Positions 37,401 through 49,500 of a stretch of 64,000 bases of DNA are shown here, one piece after another. This DNA comes from Tomocerus qinae (taxonomy: Eukaryota > Arthropoda > Collembola > Entomobryomorpha > Tomoceridae): NCBI GenBank assembly GCA_020055645.1, contig CM034546.1, positions 106,892,875 to 106,956,874 of the forward strand. The letters are read 5' to 3'. Below the pieces are notes generated by a model. The model made no database searches, was not told where the DNA came from, and worked only from the letters and a program-made list of their open reading frames with translations. Numbering within the stretch: position 1 is the first letter of the stretch; the number at the start of each line of letters is the position of its first letter. The position numbers and the translations under genes are program-made.

Positions 37401-39779
37401 AAATTGACCTCCTTTGGTTCACATGTAATCATGGCTATGTCTTCTTTTGGTGAGTTCATTCATTAGTGACTACGACTTGTTACTTTCCTTGTCGTTGTGA
37501 ACAATACAAAACATATGGATTTTATGTAACAAAAGCAAACCGAATTGTCAGTGCTAATGCTTTTTTTGATGTCAATAGGAGTTGTCAACCATTGTAAATT
37601 CGCAAACAATGGATGCTCAAATTTCTGCACTTTTGACTACGAATCTCTTGAGTTCCTGTGCACTTGTCCCGAGTTAATGCTTTTGGGTCCAGATAAGAAG
37701 ACTTGTAATAATATCACCATCCCTACTCCTGAAGCCTCTCCAGAAACTGAAGTCGACACCAGTCCTGAATCTACTGGTTCAGAATCATCCGAAATTAACG
37801 AGCCTCAGCAAACAGATGCTCCTGAACAAGTTTCCGTATCGCAAAGAGATGAAGAAAGTGTCCCAGTTCCAATCACACCTGAAACTGTTCAATCCGAAGC
37901 CCCTGAACATGAAGACGATCATCAACACGGACATGAACATGAACACGAACAAGTATCATCGTCTGTAGCTCCAGAATCCGAATCATCCGCAGTTGTTTCT
38001 TCAGAGTCACCAGTACAGGAACACAGTGCACCAGTAGAAGAACAATCCTTTTCACCCGCTCCAGTTTCAGAAGAACCAGCCAGTGCCTCTGAAGAACCTG
38101 TTGTTTCAGAAGAACCAATTGTTCCACAAGAACCTGTTTCTCCAGAACAGCCAATTGCTCCAGAAGAACCTATCGCTCCTGAAGAACCAAAACCTTCCCC
38201 TGCCTCTGAGCCCGAAAATGAGTCTGGAGTGATTATTCCAGTTGCTACTGTGACCACTACTGAAAAGACTGCTGAAACTGAAAGTGAAACTAACGCCGAA
38301 GAAGAAAATACCAATCCAACCAACCCATCTGATATCCCAGATCATGTTGAAACGGTGCAAACTGAAGAACACCAACATTCATCTACTCAAGAGGAAACAC
38401 ATGACACACCAGTTGAGACTACAGTTATTCCAGAAGAGGTAAACAAACCAGAACCTGAAGAAACTGGACACACAAATACAGCCGAGGTGGAAATTGAGCC
38501 AGAATCAACTATTGCCCCAGAAGTAATCGAACCAATCAGCTCATCAACTACCACAACCACCACTGAAGCCCCAGAACTTGTTTCTGTTTCAGAAAGTGAA
38601 CAAGAGGCAGCAGCAACACCTGCAAGCTCCAACTTGGAACATGAATCTCCTGCTGAAACCGAAGTGACAAGAGAAGAGATCGCCCCATTGACAACTACTT
38701 CAACAACCACCGTAGCTCCTGAAATTGCTCCAGTCAGTCAAGAAGATGAACAAGGAACAGGATCAGCATCAGCTGAAGAAAGTGGCAGCGCTAGTCAAGA
38801 GGGAGAGACGACAATGCATCCTGAAAATATCCAAGACCAAAATACATCAGAGACTGAAGAAGAAGTCCCTACTGGAAGAAGATCAAAATCCGCCCGCCAT
38901 GAGACTTTCAACGAAGAACCACAACAAGCTGACGAAATCCCTGCCGACACTGAAAGAAGTGTATCACCCTCATCAGCTCCCCCAAGTTCATCCTCTGAAT
39001 TCATGGTCTTTAGTGACAACGGGAATGCCAATCATGGTAGCGCAGCTGAATCCGAAGGAACAACCGATTCAACCCAAAATGATAGCGGTAGCGGTGAAAA
39101 TGAAAATGCCAGTAATGGCTCTGGATCTGTAGAGAACACAGGAAGTGCATCAGTTGAGACCAAGAAGGAGGATTTAGTATCAGAACAGCCGCATATTGAA
39201 ATGGCCACACCTGAACCCAGTTTGGTAAATGACACTATGGTTAACGATCATGAGGAAAATGTTACTGAAGACGCCAGCAATACTGAAACTTTAGTAGTGG
39301 AAAATCCAAACCCCGTAACTTCTCCACCAATTCTTGAGAAACTCGTTGAGGCTAGTGAGGCTACAACCACAAGCGATATCCAGCAAGATGAACAAGAAAG
39401 CAGCAATACACAAATTCCAATAATTGTTTCCACTTTGACAACAACGACAACCACTGAAGCTCCAGCTCCAGCACCAGTTGCTGATGTTGAACAAGCCTCT
39501 TCCGATGAAACCTCTGCAGTTAAAGCCCCTGAAACCCAACCAGAGGAATCCAGCAGCACGGAAATTCCACCATCTGATCCTTTGTTCTCCGTGACGACAA
39601 CTATCCCCTCTGCAACAACAAACTCCTCTCAACCTCTATCTACAACAATCAAAATAATCACACCACAATCAAACGGTAATGAATATGAGACGGAAACAAG
39701 CGAAAATGTGAGCGCAAGTGAAGAAACCAACAATAGCCGACAGGAAAATGAACCAACTGGTCTTGAAAATGATCTGTAG
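34413..39779 (+). CDS. Type II transmembrane SEA/EGF mucin-like protein, 1,074 aa
   Basis: Seven exons: 34413-34801, 35892-36016, 36466-36666, 36742-36854, 37062-37126, 37319-37449 and 37579-39779. All have GT..AG borders and matching phases; the total is 3,225 nt with stop. Residues 1-149 are polar, with a proline cluster (SPPPPPSPY) and basic KDKRKQSQWKK before a transmembrane helix (about 150-175, core WIIGAFILAAIVTVAVLAG). This predicts a cytosolic N-terminus. A Thr-rich linker (176-238) leads to a SEA domain (about 245-341) with the PGSVHT turn at 299-304. A six-cysteine EGF-like domain follows (C347, 354, 358, 369, 371, 384). Residues 385-1074 form a Ser/Thr/Pro/Glu-rich tail with EEPI(V/A)PEEP-like repeats, poly-Thr-EAP cassettes and a His-rich patch (HEDDHQHGHEHEHEQ, about 451-465). 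It is probably a heavily O-glycosylated cell-surface protein. I know no exact orthologue. An upstream exon that adds residues or UTR is possible, since exon 1 begins exactly at ATG. Confidence 0.85.
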
Positions 39780-41400
39780 TCAATTAAATCGTTCTTAGGA
39801 TATTAAATTAATTTTAAATTGTTGAACTGTATTTACACTTTAATATACGCGAAATATCAATATCACTGGATAAGGGAAGTAAATGATAGAACACCTTAAG
39901 AGATACTACTACACGATTAAATTAAATATACAGCCCTTTTCATCGCAATTTTAGATGTGAACTGAGTTCTCCTTATAAGATTTGTAATCAATTTTAGTCA
40001 TAATATTACTAACTATAATTCTACTCGGAAAATAATGTGACCATGCAATTTCGAATCAAACGAAAACAAAACAATCAATTTAAATAGAACATTATTAATG
40101 TTATTATTGTAGAGTTAGAATGTTTTATGTTGGTACAATTTTAAATGATTTATAAGGTGGAAGAAGGGGTCGAGCTGAGTTTTCTTTATCTGTAGAAAAT
40201 TAGAATAATCTTTAGGATTTTCACTTGAAATTCAATTATTAGAAAAATATTGGCTTCGAAAACCATGTATATAATACTAATGTGAGATATCTTAAAGTGA
40301 ATCAGTTTATCAAATTGTAAACTAGGATGTAAAAATAATAAGAATTATAAGCCTTCAAGTCAATATTTACGGATCAACCTGAAACAATTAAGTGTAAGTA
40401 TACCCAAGAAGTATGCAAAATTACTTCAAGATTTCAATACACAAGATTTTAATCTTTATAACTTAACCTAATTAACTACTTAACTTACTATTACTATTTT
40501 TCGCAAATGAATAACGTTGGTGATTTTGATATTTCATCATAGGGTTTTATGACAAGCTATTATCCAACAACGGGAACCAAAAGTTAGCATGATTTCCAGA
40601 ACAAAATGATTTAGACTAATACAATATATTGTGCATATTTTTGGAAAAAGCTCACAACAACTACGTTACGTTCATTATTAAGAATACGAATAATTTAATG
40701 AGTTCATAAAGGGCAAATGTAGACTGTATTACATATAATAATTAAAACTGATGAAATGATAAGACAAAATTAATACCATGCCTAATACCTTAACCTAACA
40801 AATCTGCAATAATAATTATTATTTCCATATAACAATATACATAACAGTAACAATTAAGAAACGTCATAATAGTATGTGTTGGACTGAATGTGTTTGTATC
40901 TTGTGTGTCGTAATGTTCTGTGAATTTACGAATGAGTCTTGATTTGACTTGACATGTTTGTGATTTATCATACTGTCTCAATTTTGTGTATTTTTCTGTA
41001 GATTTTTTTGAATGTGTGTAACATTTCGTCGTTTTATTGTAAAACAATGAAGAATGAGTTGTGTTCTGATTTAAACATACAATTGTGCTATATAAGGACG
41101 GACTTGAGAATAAAATACGAGCTGATTTACTACTACTAATGGACAACAATGAATTATTGTTTCTAATAAACTATATTATGACTACTCTGTTCTGTACTAT
41201 AGTATATCTAGTAGTAAGAATAAGTGTATTGAGTGTTTGGTGTGTTGACAATGAATGTAAGTCTTGTACATGAGCGAGCGCATAAGAATTTAAACAAGCT
41301 GTATTATTTGCGTTGTGTATGTTCATGTTTATGTTATTGAAATAAAGTTATACATAATTACAAATGAATAAATTAAACTACTGCCTACTGTGCCTTTTAT
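39780..41400 (+). other. Probable 3' UTR of the SEA/EGF gene and convergent intergenic spacer
   Basis: AT-rich sequence after the TAG stop. AATAAA signals on the plus strand lie at 41109-41114, 41165-41170, 41341-41346 and 41367-41372, so a UTR of about 1.4-1.6 kb is possible. The nearest weaker signals (ATTAAA types) are just after the stop. A 119-codon minus-strand frame at 41149-40790 is low-complexity and probably not coding. Confidence 0.4.
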
Positions 41401-41571
41401 ATTATGCTACTGAAATTATAACTAATAATATATATATAAATAGCAATGAGTCTATTCTGTCTGCTAGGAACATGCACTAATATTTTTAATCAATTTTTAT
41501 AAATTGAGGTTCTACAGATAGTACTACAAGACTTTGCTACATATTATTAGATGATATAATATAAACCATTA

Positions 41572-41577
41572 TTTAAT
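41572..41577 (-). terminator. Candidate poly(A) signal of the SPIN90-like gene
   Basis: TTTAAT on the plus strand reads ATTAAA on the minus strand, about 105 nt past the stop codon at 41680. This common variant hexamer would give a short 3' UTR and keep the two convergent transcripts from overlapping. No AATAAA was seen closer. Confidence 0.3.
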
Positions 41578-41679
41578 TTTTTATATAAATTCTAACTAGG
41601 TATGGGTACAATATTTTTTACCACAATTCAATGATTATGATCGTTTCAGGGCAATTGACTCTGTTTGAAATTGTTTCAC

Positions 41680-44261
41680 TTACAGGGTTGTAAACTTTGT
41701 ATTCACATCAGTACAGAGGCGGTAAACACTAAAGGCGTTGACCATTTCTTGAACATACTTTTTATCCTGTTTTGAGCAAGGAGACGTCTCTCGTAAGATC
41801 CCTCTGAAAATTTTCACCAATTCTTTTATTTTAGGGTGTTCATATTTCAACTTGCAGAGTAAAAGACGAAGATTTCTGAGAACAGACGTGCGAACCTAGA
41901 AATTATATCATAATTCACAAATTAACTAATTTAAAGGTAGCACTTGGCACACTTAACTATCTTAAAATGTCAAGTATTAAATCCATACAATACTATATAA
42001 GTACTTACAGGATTTCCGGGGTCAAGTTCAAGTACATGGTACAGCAATGTTTCAAATACAAACTTGATCTCATCAACATTAAAAACGTTGGTTGTATGCA
42101 TACAGCCCAACATGTCTTCCAATAGCTTCATGCTAGAATGAGCATATGGAGGAGGACTTTCGAATTTGTAAGCAGCTAATGCGTCCTCTGGAATCATAGA
42201 AAAAACATATGAGCAAACATAATAGAAATATAATTTAATAAACGGGGAAGGCTTTAAGAAACGTATCTAGCTAATACATATTTACTTATAACATTATTAA
42301 AATTATTTTTAGATCATGATTGTTTATTTTGGTTGATTTTTAATGAATTTTAAAATGAAAGTATTTACCTTTCTCCATCAAATAGCACATCAATTTGTAT
42401 TTGAACATAGTTATTTTCGGCATAATACTTAAAGCAGAAATAACTGGATTTTCGAAAACTTCCGAAGAAGTAAACTGAAGGTTCAGAGCAAGTACCAGTT
42501 TCATGTAAACATAACTCAAAGGATCATCTCGCCTGTCATTACGGTAGCTTTCAATCTTGCCGAGGAGATACAGTACGAAATCCACATCCAGGTAATCTGA
42601 TTATAGTAGCACGACAAGAAAATCTCGTGTCACATTTATCGATTTGAAAAATGAATTCCACAATTTTTTTAACGTATTACCTAAATTAATCGAGGACATA
42701 ACATCACCCGATCGAAGCAAGGCTGTCAGCATCCCAGCATATATTGTGACTTTCTCATCACGGGTGTTTTTCATTTCGCAATCTGAATCGGAACTAGGAT
42801 TTTGTATTTCACTGAATAGAAAAAGTTAGAAAATCTTATCAATTTAAGTTCAACGTATATTTGTGATTAAATAGATGAATGTTTAAAAAATCGTACAAGG
42901 CAAGAAGTACAGGAAGATCTGTTATCATTAGAACCGATAAAGCACAGTCGTCACGACTAGCAAGAAGATCAAAAACTCCTAAGATGTCCGATCTAATGGA
43001 CCATCTTTTCTCCATTTCGAAGTACAACACCAAGTTCTTAACGCTCTTGTACTGGTCTCTTTTCAAGGCAGCCTTGAGAAGCTTGGTATCCAGATTTTCC
43101 TATAACATAAAACAATTACAGGGATTTTTAATTTTAAGATGTAGAATTTCCTGGTTGCACACCTAAATAATAGAGAGGGAGGGTAAACTAAATAAAATTG
43201 GGATTTTCATCAATTTCATTCTTAATAAAATTATGAAAATTTGCGAATTTTGTTTTGGATGATATAAGGAGGATCAGGCAATTTTTCAAGATTTCGGGGA
43301 TCATTAAGTAATTCTTTCACTTGAGTATATCTAATAAATACTTAGATAAATATCCAAATAAAATAAGAGAAAGTATATAGTAATACACAATTTATATTAC
43401 CACAAGATAGTTAATATTAGCAAGAATTGGTAATATAACAGAGTCTTCTTCATGAACAGCCCAAGCTCCTCGCTGACGAGTCAAACGACGAAGAAAGACA
43501 CACAATTTTTCGTCTTGAGTTAGTTTTCGCTTTGGCAGCACTGGAGTTAACTGACTTTTTTCCTCTTTTGTTAACATGCTATTTATCAAAGTAGTTCCCT
43601 GTGGGGTCTACAAAATCAAAAAATTATTTTAGTACTGATTAATATTATTCGTGAAATATTTTACCTTTAAATACTGCATTAACACGAATGCAGCTCTTTT
43701 CGCTTCAACAGATCCGATGCCAGCGTATTCTTCCATGTCTTTTAAGACTTTGTCCGGTAACGGTACACATTGGAAACAGAGATGAGGGTATTGTTTGTCC
43801 GTTTGTGAACTTTTGGGAGAGGTCTTTTTCAACATGCACTTCAAATGCTGTAAGTTGAAATCAGATGTGACATCTACTCCTGCAAAAGATTCTTCCTTGA
43901 TATCGGATTCGGAATCAGAAACTGGGGGTGTATCAGGGCATTTCGGTGGCGTCGGGGTTTTATAGCTATTCAAGATGCGCTGTAAGTCAAAGTCGAGGTC
44001 CAGAAAGCTGTCATCTAAAGAATCTGTCATAGTTATCTTGTCGTTCGCGTTTTCTTTCAAGAGTTCGTCTTGATCTTGAGATTTTTTTTCTTTGAGTTGC
44101 TGGTCTATCACTTTTGAAGTTGCCAAAGGAGAACTCTCATTCTCATTCAATGCTCGTTTACTAACAGCATCTCTACAATCTCCAATACACTCAGTAACAT
44201 CTTCAGTTGAAAGTGGCTCATCTGATTTTTGGTTATCTACTTCGTCAGCCTGACACTCCAT
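41680..44261 (-). CDS. NCKIPSD: SPIN90/NCKIPSD-like Arp2/3 regulator, no SH3 domain seen, 586 aa
   Basis: Exons in transcript order: 44261-43665, 43607-43401, 43099-42897, 42811-42681, 42596-42369, 42187-42009 and 41895-41680. Phases agree throughout (1,761 nt with stop). Residues 1-199 are acidic and Ser/Pro-rich (TPTPPKCPDTPPVSDSES). From about residue 225 the protein follows the SPIN90/Ldb17 leucine-rich (DUF2013, ARM-like) domain: RGAWAVHEED, a helix with FEMEKRWSIRSDILGVFDLL, LVLALNLQF, HVLELDPGNP and a closing RGILRETSPCSKQDKKYVQEM, in the same order as the mammalian protein. In that family the domain binds and activates Arp2/3 to nucleate linear actin filaments in the cytoplasm. ATG (CAAATGG) follows an in-frame TGA upstream. 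A possible acceptor at 44306-44307 (TTATAG) would allow an extra 5' exon. The family's N-terminal SH3 domain was not found in the 2.3 kb upstream. The exon 3 donor (GTACGA) is the weakest junction. Confidence 0.85.
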
Positions 44262-46561
44262 TTGGTACACGAAACACGATGTATTGAAGTAAATTAGGAC
44301 AACTACTATAAATCAAACAAAATAGTTAGTTGTAAATTAAAAATATCACCTTTTTAAATGATTTCTATAGGGGTAACAAACTCCAAAAACCGTTACAGGA
44401 AATATCGCGATCGCGAATGCAAGGATATTTTTACACAGAAGTTATACAGAGAGATGCAGTCGTACTTCGTACTTGTCGCACAGAATATTGTTTCTGCTCA
44501 CAGCTTCGTGTTTCCTCGTCAATTTCTCAAATTATGTTGTCAATGGGAATGAAAAGCCAATAGTCTATATCCAAAATATCCATAAAATAGCAAAATTTTA
44601 ATATGGCAGTTTAGTGTAACTGGCTCTGAGTGGTAGCGGAATATAACTTCCTTTGGGCTGTAGGCCATAGCGTAGGTACAGGTACAGCACAGCCCATTAA
44701 TTCTTTCTTGGTAGTTTGTTTTTGTATTGACTACGAAATGTGCCATGCCATGCTGCAAAGAAATGGAGATAATCTTTTATAACTTTTCAGATCTGATTAT
44801 GTTATGTTAATTCCTACATTATTAAAAAGATGTGTATTGCAGTGTACATACATGTAAAGGACAACAGGACAAGCCTTAAGACATTTCATTCACATTTATT
44901 TACATAGTCGTATTATGTAGTATGACAGGTTCCAAGTGATTTCATGTATACTAAATGAAATGTATAAGAATGGATAAGTTCATGCCATGGTATCATTTTT
45001 AAGTAGCATTTTTACTATGCTGTATGCAAATTACACATATCTATAGACATATCTATTATAATCACATCATATTCCTTTGTTAAGGTCAGAAAATCCTCAC
45101 CGTATGACCGTACTTAATAACTCTGGAGTTGCTCTTTATGCATCTTGTTTGTAAAATGAATTTTGTAATTCAAGTGATAAAATCCTTGTTCTAAGTTCTA
45201 CTTTTCGACCAAGGTTGATTTTACATCTTTGGATTCGGTTTTATCTTATTAAGTAAAGCTCTAATACGTCTTTATTTGTCGTATCTGGAATTTGTTTTTG
45301 CTGCTTGTTACGACATTTATAATGTGTGTGAATATTATAGTGTGTGAATATTTTTTATATTGAAGCAGTCTTAGTAGTCAGCTATATAAGAGTGACACAT
45401 GCTGCACTGGAGACTGGAGAGTTTTGTTTGGAAAGTTAAATACAAATTCGTTATTCATTTAATTTTATTCTTTAATTTAGTCATTTTAATACAAATTGCT
45501 TTAAAACAGACTGTTATATCATGTTATTATAACAGGCTGGCGAACACGATATTGTTAATACAATAATATTATGGTTTCATGTAAGTTTTTTATAGAGAAT
45601 GAAAAATATCAGCAGAATTCCAGTACCTACTTTGTAGAACACACAATTATAGGTTAGGGTTAGACAATAATTAATAAACGGCATTTTTTACAAATCTATT
45701 GTTTGTGCTAGTTGCTAGAATATTAATAATTTATGTGAACTAGGTATAGTACAATTAATAGTACTTACTAAACATATGTACAGATAGATTCATACAATTA
45801 TTGCTAGTGTACCATAATCATAATAATACATATGCAGTTATTATCGATACAAAATATATTACAATTACCAACATTAATTTCACTATGCAAATATTTCTAG
45901 GCATTTTCTACAAAGGTTTTTGCATAGGCTAATGATAAGCATGATTTACTTATTATTTTATGCTTACAAAGGTATTTTAGAACTTTTATAGATGTTGCAG
46001 TGAATATTGGTAAAGTGTAAATGATTTTTGATTATTATAAGAATAATCAACACAGCATTTCTTCATTGTTCACTTATAATTTCTAGCCAACTACTGTGAA
46101 ACTGTTTACAACTTATACAAAAGTGTGTCTCGTCTCAAGCCTAATCCCACCATTCAAATCAAGCTTTATTTTTTACTGACATTTACTGATTACAATAGAA
46201 AACAAAACAAATCTATTATTCAAACTATAAATGTTAATTTTAGGCTATTTAGACTTATCGTTGGCGTACAACCAATTTTCTTATTTATTTTATCATTTAC
46301 ATAGATTATCTATGCCTTCTTTTCTCATTGTTTGCTCACAAATGGATAAAATAATATATATAGCTATGGTATGTATTCTCTTTGAACTGCACTATTAAAA
46401 ATTAATAGTACAATGTATACAATACATAAATACTGGGTACTTGTATAAATATCATTTACACACAGGATTTGTTTTACCGACTTTCACCAAAATATGCTTT
46501 AAGGATTACTCGATTTGTTTACAATTAATATTAGTTGTTCACAATATTTAATTCACTACGT
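44262..46561. other. Intergenic spacer between two minus-strand genes
   Basis: The 140-260 bp upstream of the SPIN90-like start are relatively CG-rich and contain the 12-bp palindrome TCGCGATCGCGA (44405-44416), a plausible promoter. The remainder is AT-rich. It should also carry the 3' UTR of the 308-aa gene; minus-strand AATAAA signals lie at 46284-46289 and 46165-46170. The 72-codon frame at 44758-44540 has no recognisable features. Confidence 0.4.
44405..44416. promoter_or_regulatory. TCGCGATCGCGA palindrome upstream of the SPIN90-like gene
   Basis: A perfect 12-bp palindrome with four CpGs lies about 145 bp upstream of the proposed start codon, in sequence otherwise poor in CpG. The position and symmetry fit a core-promoter transcription-factor site, but I cannot name the factor. 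Confidence 0.3.
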
Positions 46562-49500
46562 TCAGTGATGAATGCTTAGATTTTTAACATAATTTTCCAG
46601 TCCATCCCAATTAGGCGAGTAGTCTATGACAAGTTGTCCTTGCTTGTTCATCCCGAAATTCCGGGGAGGGTTAAGAGGAGGTGTATAGGAAGGGACCAAA
46701 TCTCTTCTTAGCCGAACATAATATGGGGATGCACTCCTTTGAGAGTTTGGTGATTCTGGTGGGCCTTCGCCTCCAAGAGTTGGAGCTGTACTGGCAGTTT
46801 CCAAATTTCCACTTCTATACAAACCATTCAAAACTTTTTTAATATTTCCGAATTTTATGTTAAAATTATCAATTTTATATTTAGTACTTACTGTCCCAAG
46901 TAATAGTAATTACTGTTGGATGATTCGCAGCAAAAGGGACAACCGCCTCTCATCTTTCTAGTCTCTCCTTTGATGATTGTAGAAATTGAGCTGGATTTAC
47001 CGCAACTACCTCCACTATTGCTTTGACTGCAGTCAGAAAATTCATCTGGGTCACCATCGCCAAAAAAGTTTGCTGTTGACAAAAATATTCATTGTTTAGG
47101 TGTAACCAATAATTATTACGCAATACCTACATTCATCCGATATTAAGGACACGATTTGCATAGATATTCATGCATAATTAAGTACATGTGTTAATAAACC
47201 TAAATTGACCCGATAATCATTGATTACTAAAAATTCCCAATACTAATTTATTAGTACTTTGTTACACGAGTATAAATACAAAGTATTACACAAGTTTCAT
47301 TCTTTCTAAATTAACATGTGCATTTCAGTCAACAGAAGAAGGTAGGTTATCTCCTAATGCATAACCCGTAAAGTTAGACCTTGTAAAAGCAAGACATTAA
47401 ATATTACTTCAGGTAAATTGATTTTAATTACTACATAAGCGATAATGAATTTCCACACTAACGAAAGGAAAAAAGGATACTGAATTGAATTCATTACAAG
47501 CAGTGACTGCATCGCCGTATTTGCGTACCTGGTACCCATTTATCTAAGTTGTACTCTTTGGATGCAATAACATTGAATTACACTATACCTAAAAGTACAT
47601 AATAATTAAAAACATACCATCTTAAACTTTAATATACTTTATAATGCATAAAAAATCTCAGAGATCTGCACTAATCCATGTAATCTTTTCATGTGATGTA
47701 CTAAGTTATTGAAATGCATTACTACATACTTAGAACAACAACATATTTCAACAAGGTAGGATTTTTGTTTGAATGCTAATGCTTTTAAGCAGTATAGAAA
47801 CTGGCAGCTGTATTGAAAAATCCAAATGTGTACTTTTTAGGTATTAAAACTTTTCTTTAAGCACGTATATAGGTATTATATGTAGAATTTATCCAAAATA
47901 ATGGGGCATTGTTTGTGGTCAGTGACAGGAAATGTTCAAGTAGGGAACAGCATAAGGCTTAACGTTCTTAATAAATTTAGGTGTACATTTTTGGTACTTT
48001 TGTAGGAATATAGTATATGAACCTAGTTGCTCAAGTGGCGTTATCGATAAAGCCCTATCTGTCTGTTTGGAGTACGTATGGTAGAGTTGAAACTAAAACA
48101 GCATTTAAAGCAACATACATGTCATGCCAAATGTGAAACAGCAAAGAGACAACCAGACAACATTTATCGCAACTTATGCTACATGCTTATTGCATTTAAC
48201 TCGAAAGTTTCTGAACTGCCATAAGGAATTCCTATCACATGCCGCGTATTAGTAGTAACAATAAGTATTAGCATTAGATGATAATTCTGATTTCATTTTA
48301 ATTCGATTTCTCTCTCGTGTGGGTAATTGTGACTGTAAATATTGCAAACAACTTCTATTTACTGCATGTCTACGTAATTTAGTTTCAAATAAGCTATAAA
48401 CTTCCAGAGAATTCAAAAATCTTCATTTAATACCTGATTGCCATAATCAAAAGGCAACAGAAACCAAAAGATTTGGTATAATTATGTTCGTTTGCTTCTT
48501 TTAGGTTCATAGATAAACAATGAGTTACTTGAGTATAGAAGAAAGTGTAATTACCACATTTACAACTATTATGCCTAACCTTTTATGTTGGTTAAAAAAG
48601 CAAACATCTCTGTTTCTATATTTTTATTGTACTAACTATCTCACCACAATGCTAATGCTTACTAGTACTTCTATTCATGCGCACATTTTTAACATTTCTG
48701 TACACATTTTTAAGATTTCTGTACATTTATAACAATTTAGCTTGATTTCATTCAATGCATGTCACAAACGCAATAATATGTCACAGTTTTGAAATAGTAC
48801 TACCATCAGGACTTTTTACATCACGGCTATACTCTAGATAACTATGAAAGTTATTTACATACTCTACTTTTGGACACATAAACGCATTTAAATTTTAAAA
48901 ACCAGCAATGTTTGCTTTTTCTCAAAAAATATTTAAAGCAATTGCTTAATATCAAGATGAACCAAAAAACAAACCTACCTCTTTAACCTTTAATATAAAT
49001 CTTATTGAAATAATTAATGCACAAGACCGCTAAGACCTTACCGCTCTCTTGTATATAATTTTATATTATACATGTGGACAGAAGCTGAAAATATGTATTT
49101 TATACATTAAAGAACTAGTGTCCTAGTGTCTAGTGTCCTCTCGAGGTAAAAGCAATGCAGAGTAGATCTCTGAATGTCAAATAATTCTATTGAGTTGAAA
49201 TGTGTCAAAAATGGCAAGGATGTAAAATATTGTAAATTGTTGGTACCTAAACGTGGTAAAATGGAAGAACGCATGCAGAAATGCAACAAACATGCAAGCA
49301 TCCATATCTGTAGAGTAAGCTATTGACATTCAGGAAAAAATTGAGGTTAGGGTGCCAAGAATAAGAATGAAATTTTGTGGTTAGTTTTTAAACGAAAGGC
49401 AAAGATTCATTTATGGAGATGTTAAACGAAGCATTAATGCTCCTCTCTGTATTTCATTCATTCATTCGTTTCCCTATTTGAGAATTTGAATTCCTTAATT

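Noticed and set aside
37873..39632. Several minus-strand and off-frame ORFs of 66-135 codons across the mucin exon
   Set aside because: They are shadows of the long biased-composition exon on the plus strand; they encode low-complexity Val/Ser or Trp/Phe-rich mirror sequences.
40790..41149. 119-codon minus-strand ORF
   Set aside because: Low-complexity Ser/Thr/Lys/Tyr sequence in the probable 3' UTR of the convergent gene; no domain or splice partner.
41681..41690. CCTGTAAGTG at the end of the SPIN90-like gene as a splice donor
   Set aside because: It matches a donor, but the TAA within it ends the protein at the length expected for the family C-terminus, and no further exon was found.
42854..42897. 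Later donor (ATACGTTGAA) for SPIN90-like exon 3
   Set aside because: It keeps frame but leaves an intron of about 43 nt and adds residues not seen in the family; the earlier GTACGA donor gives an 85-nt intron.
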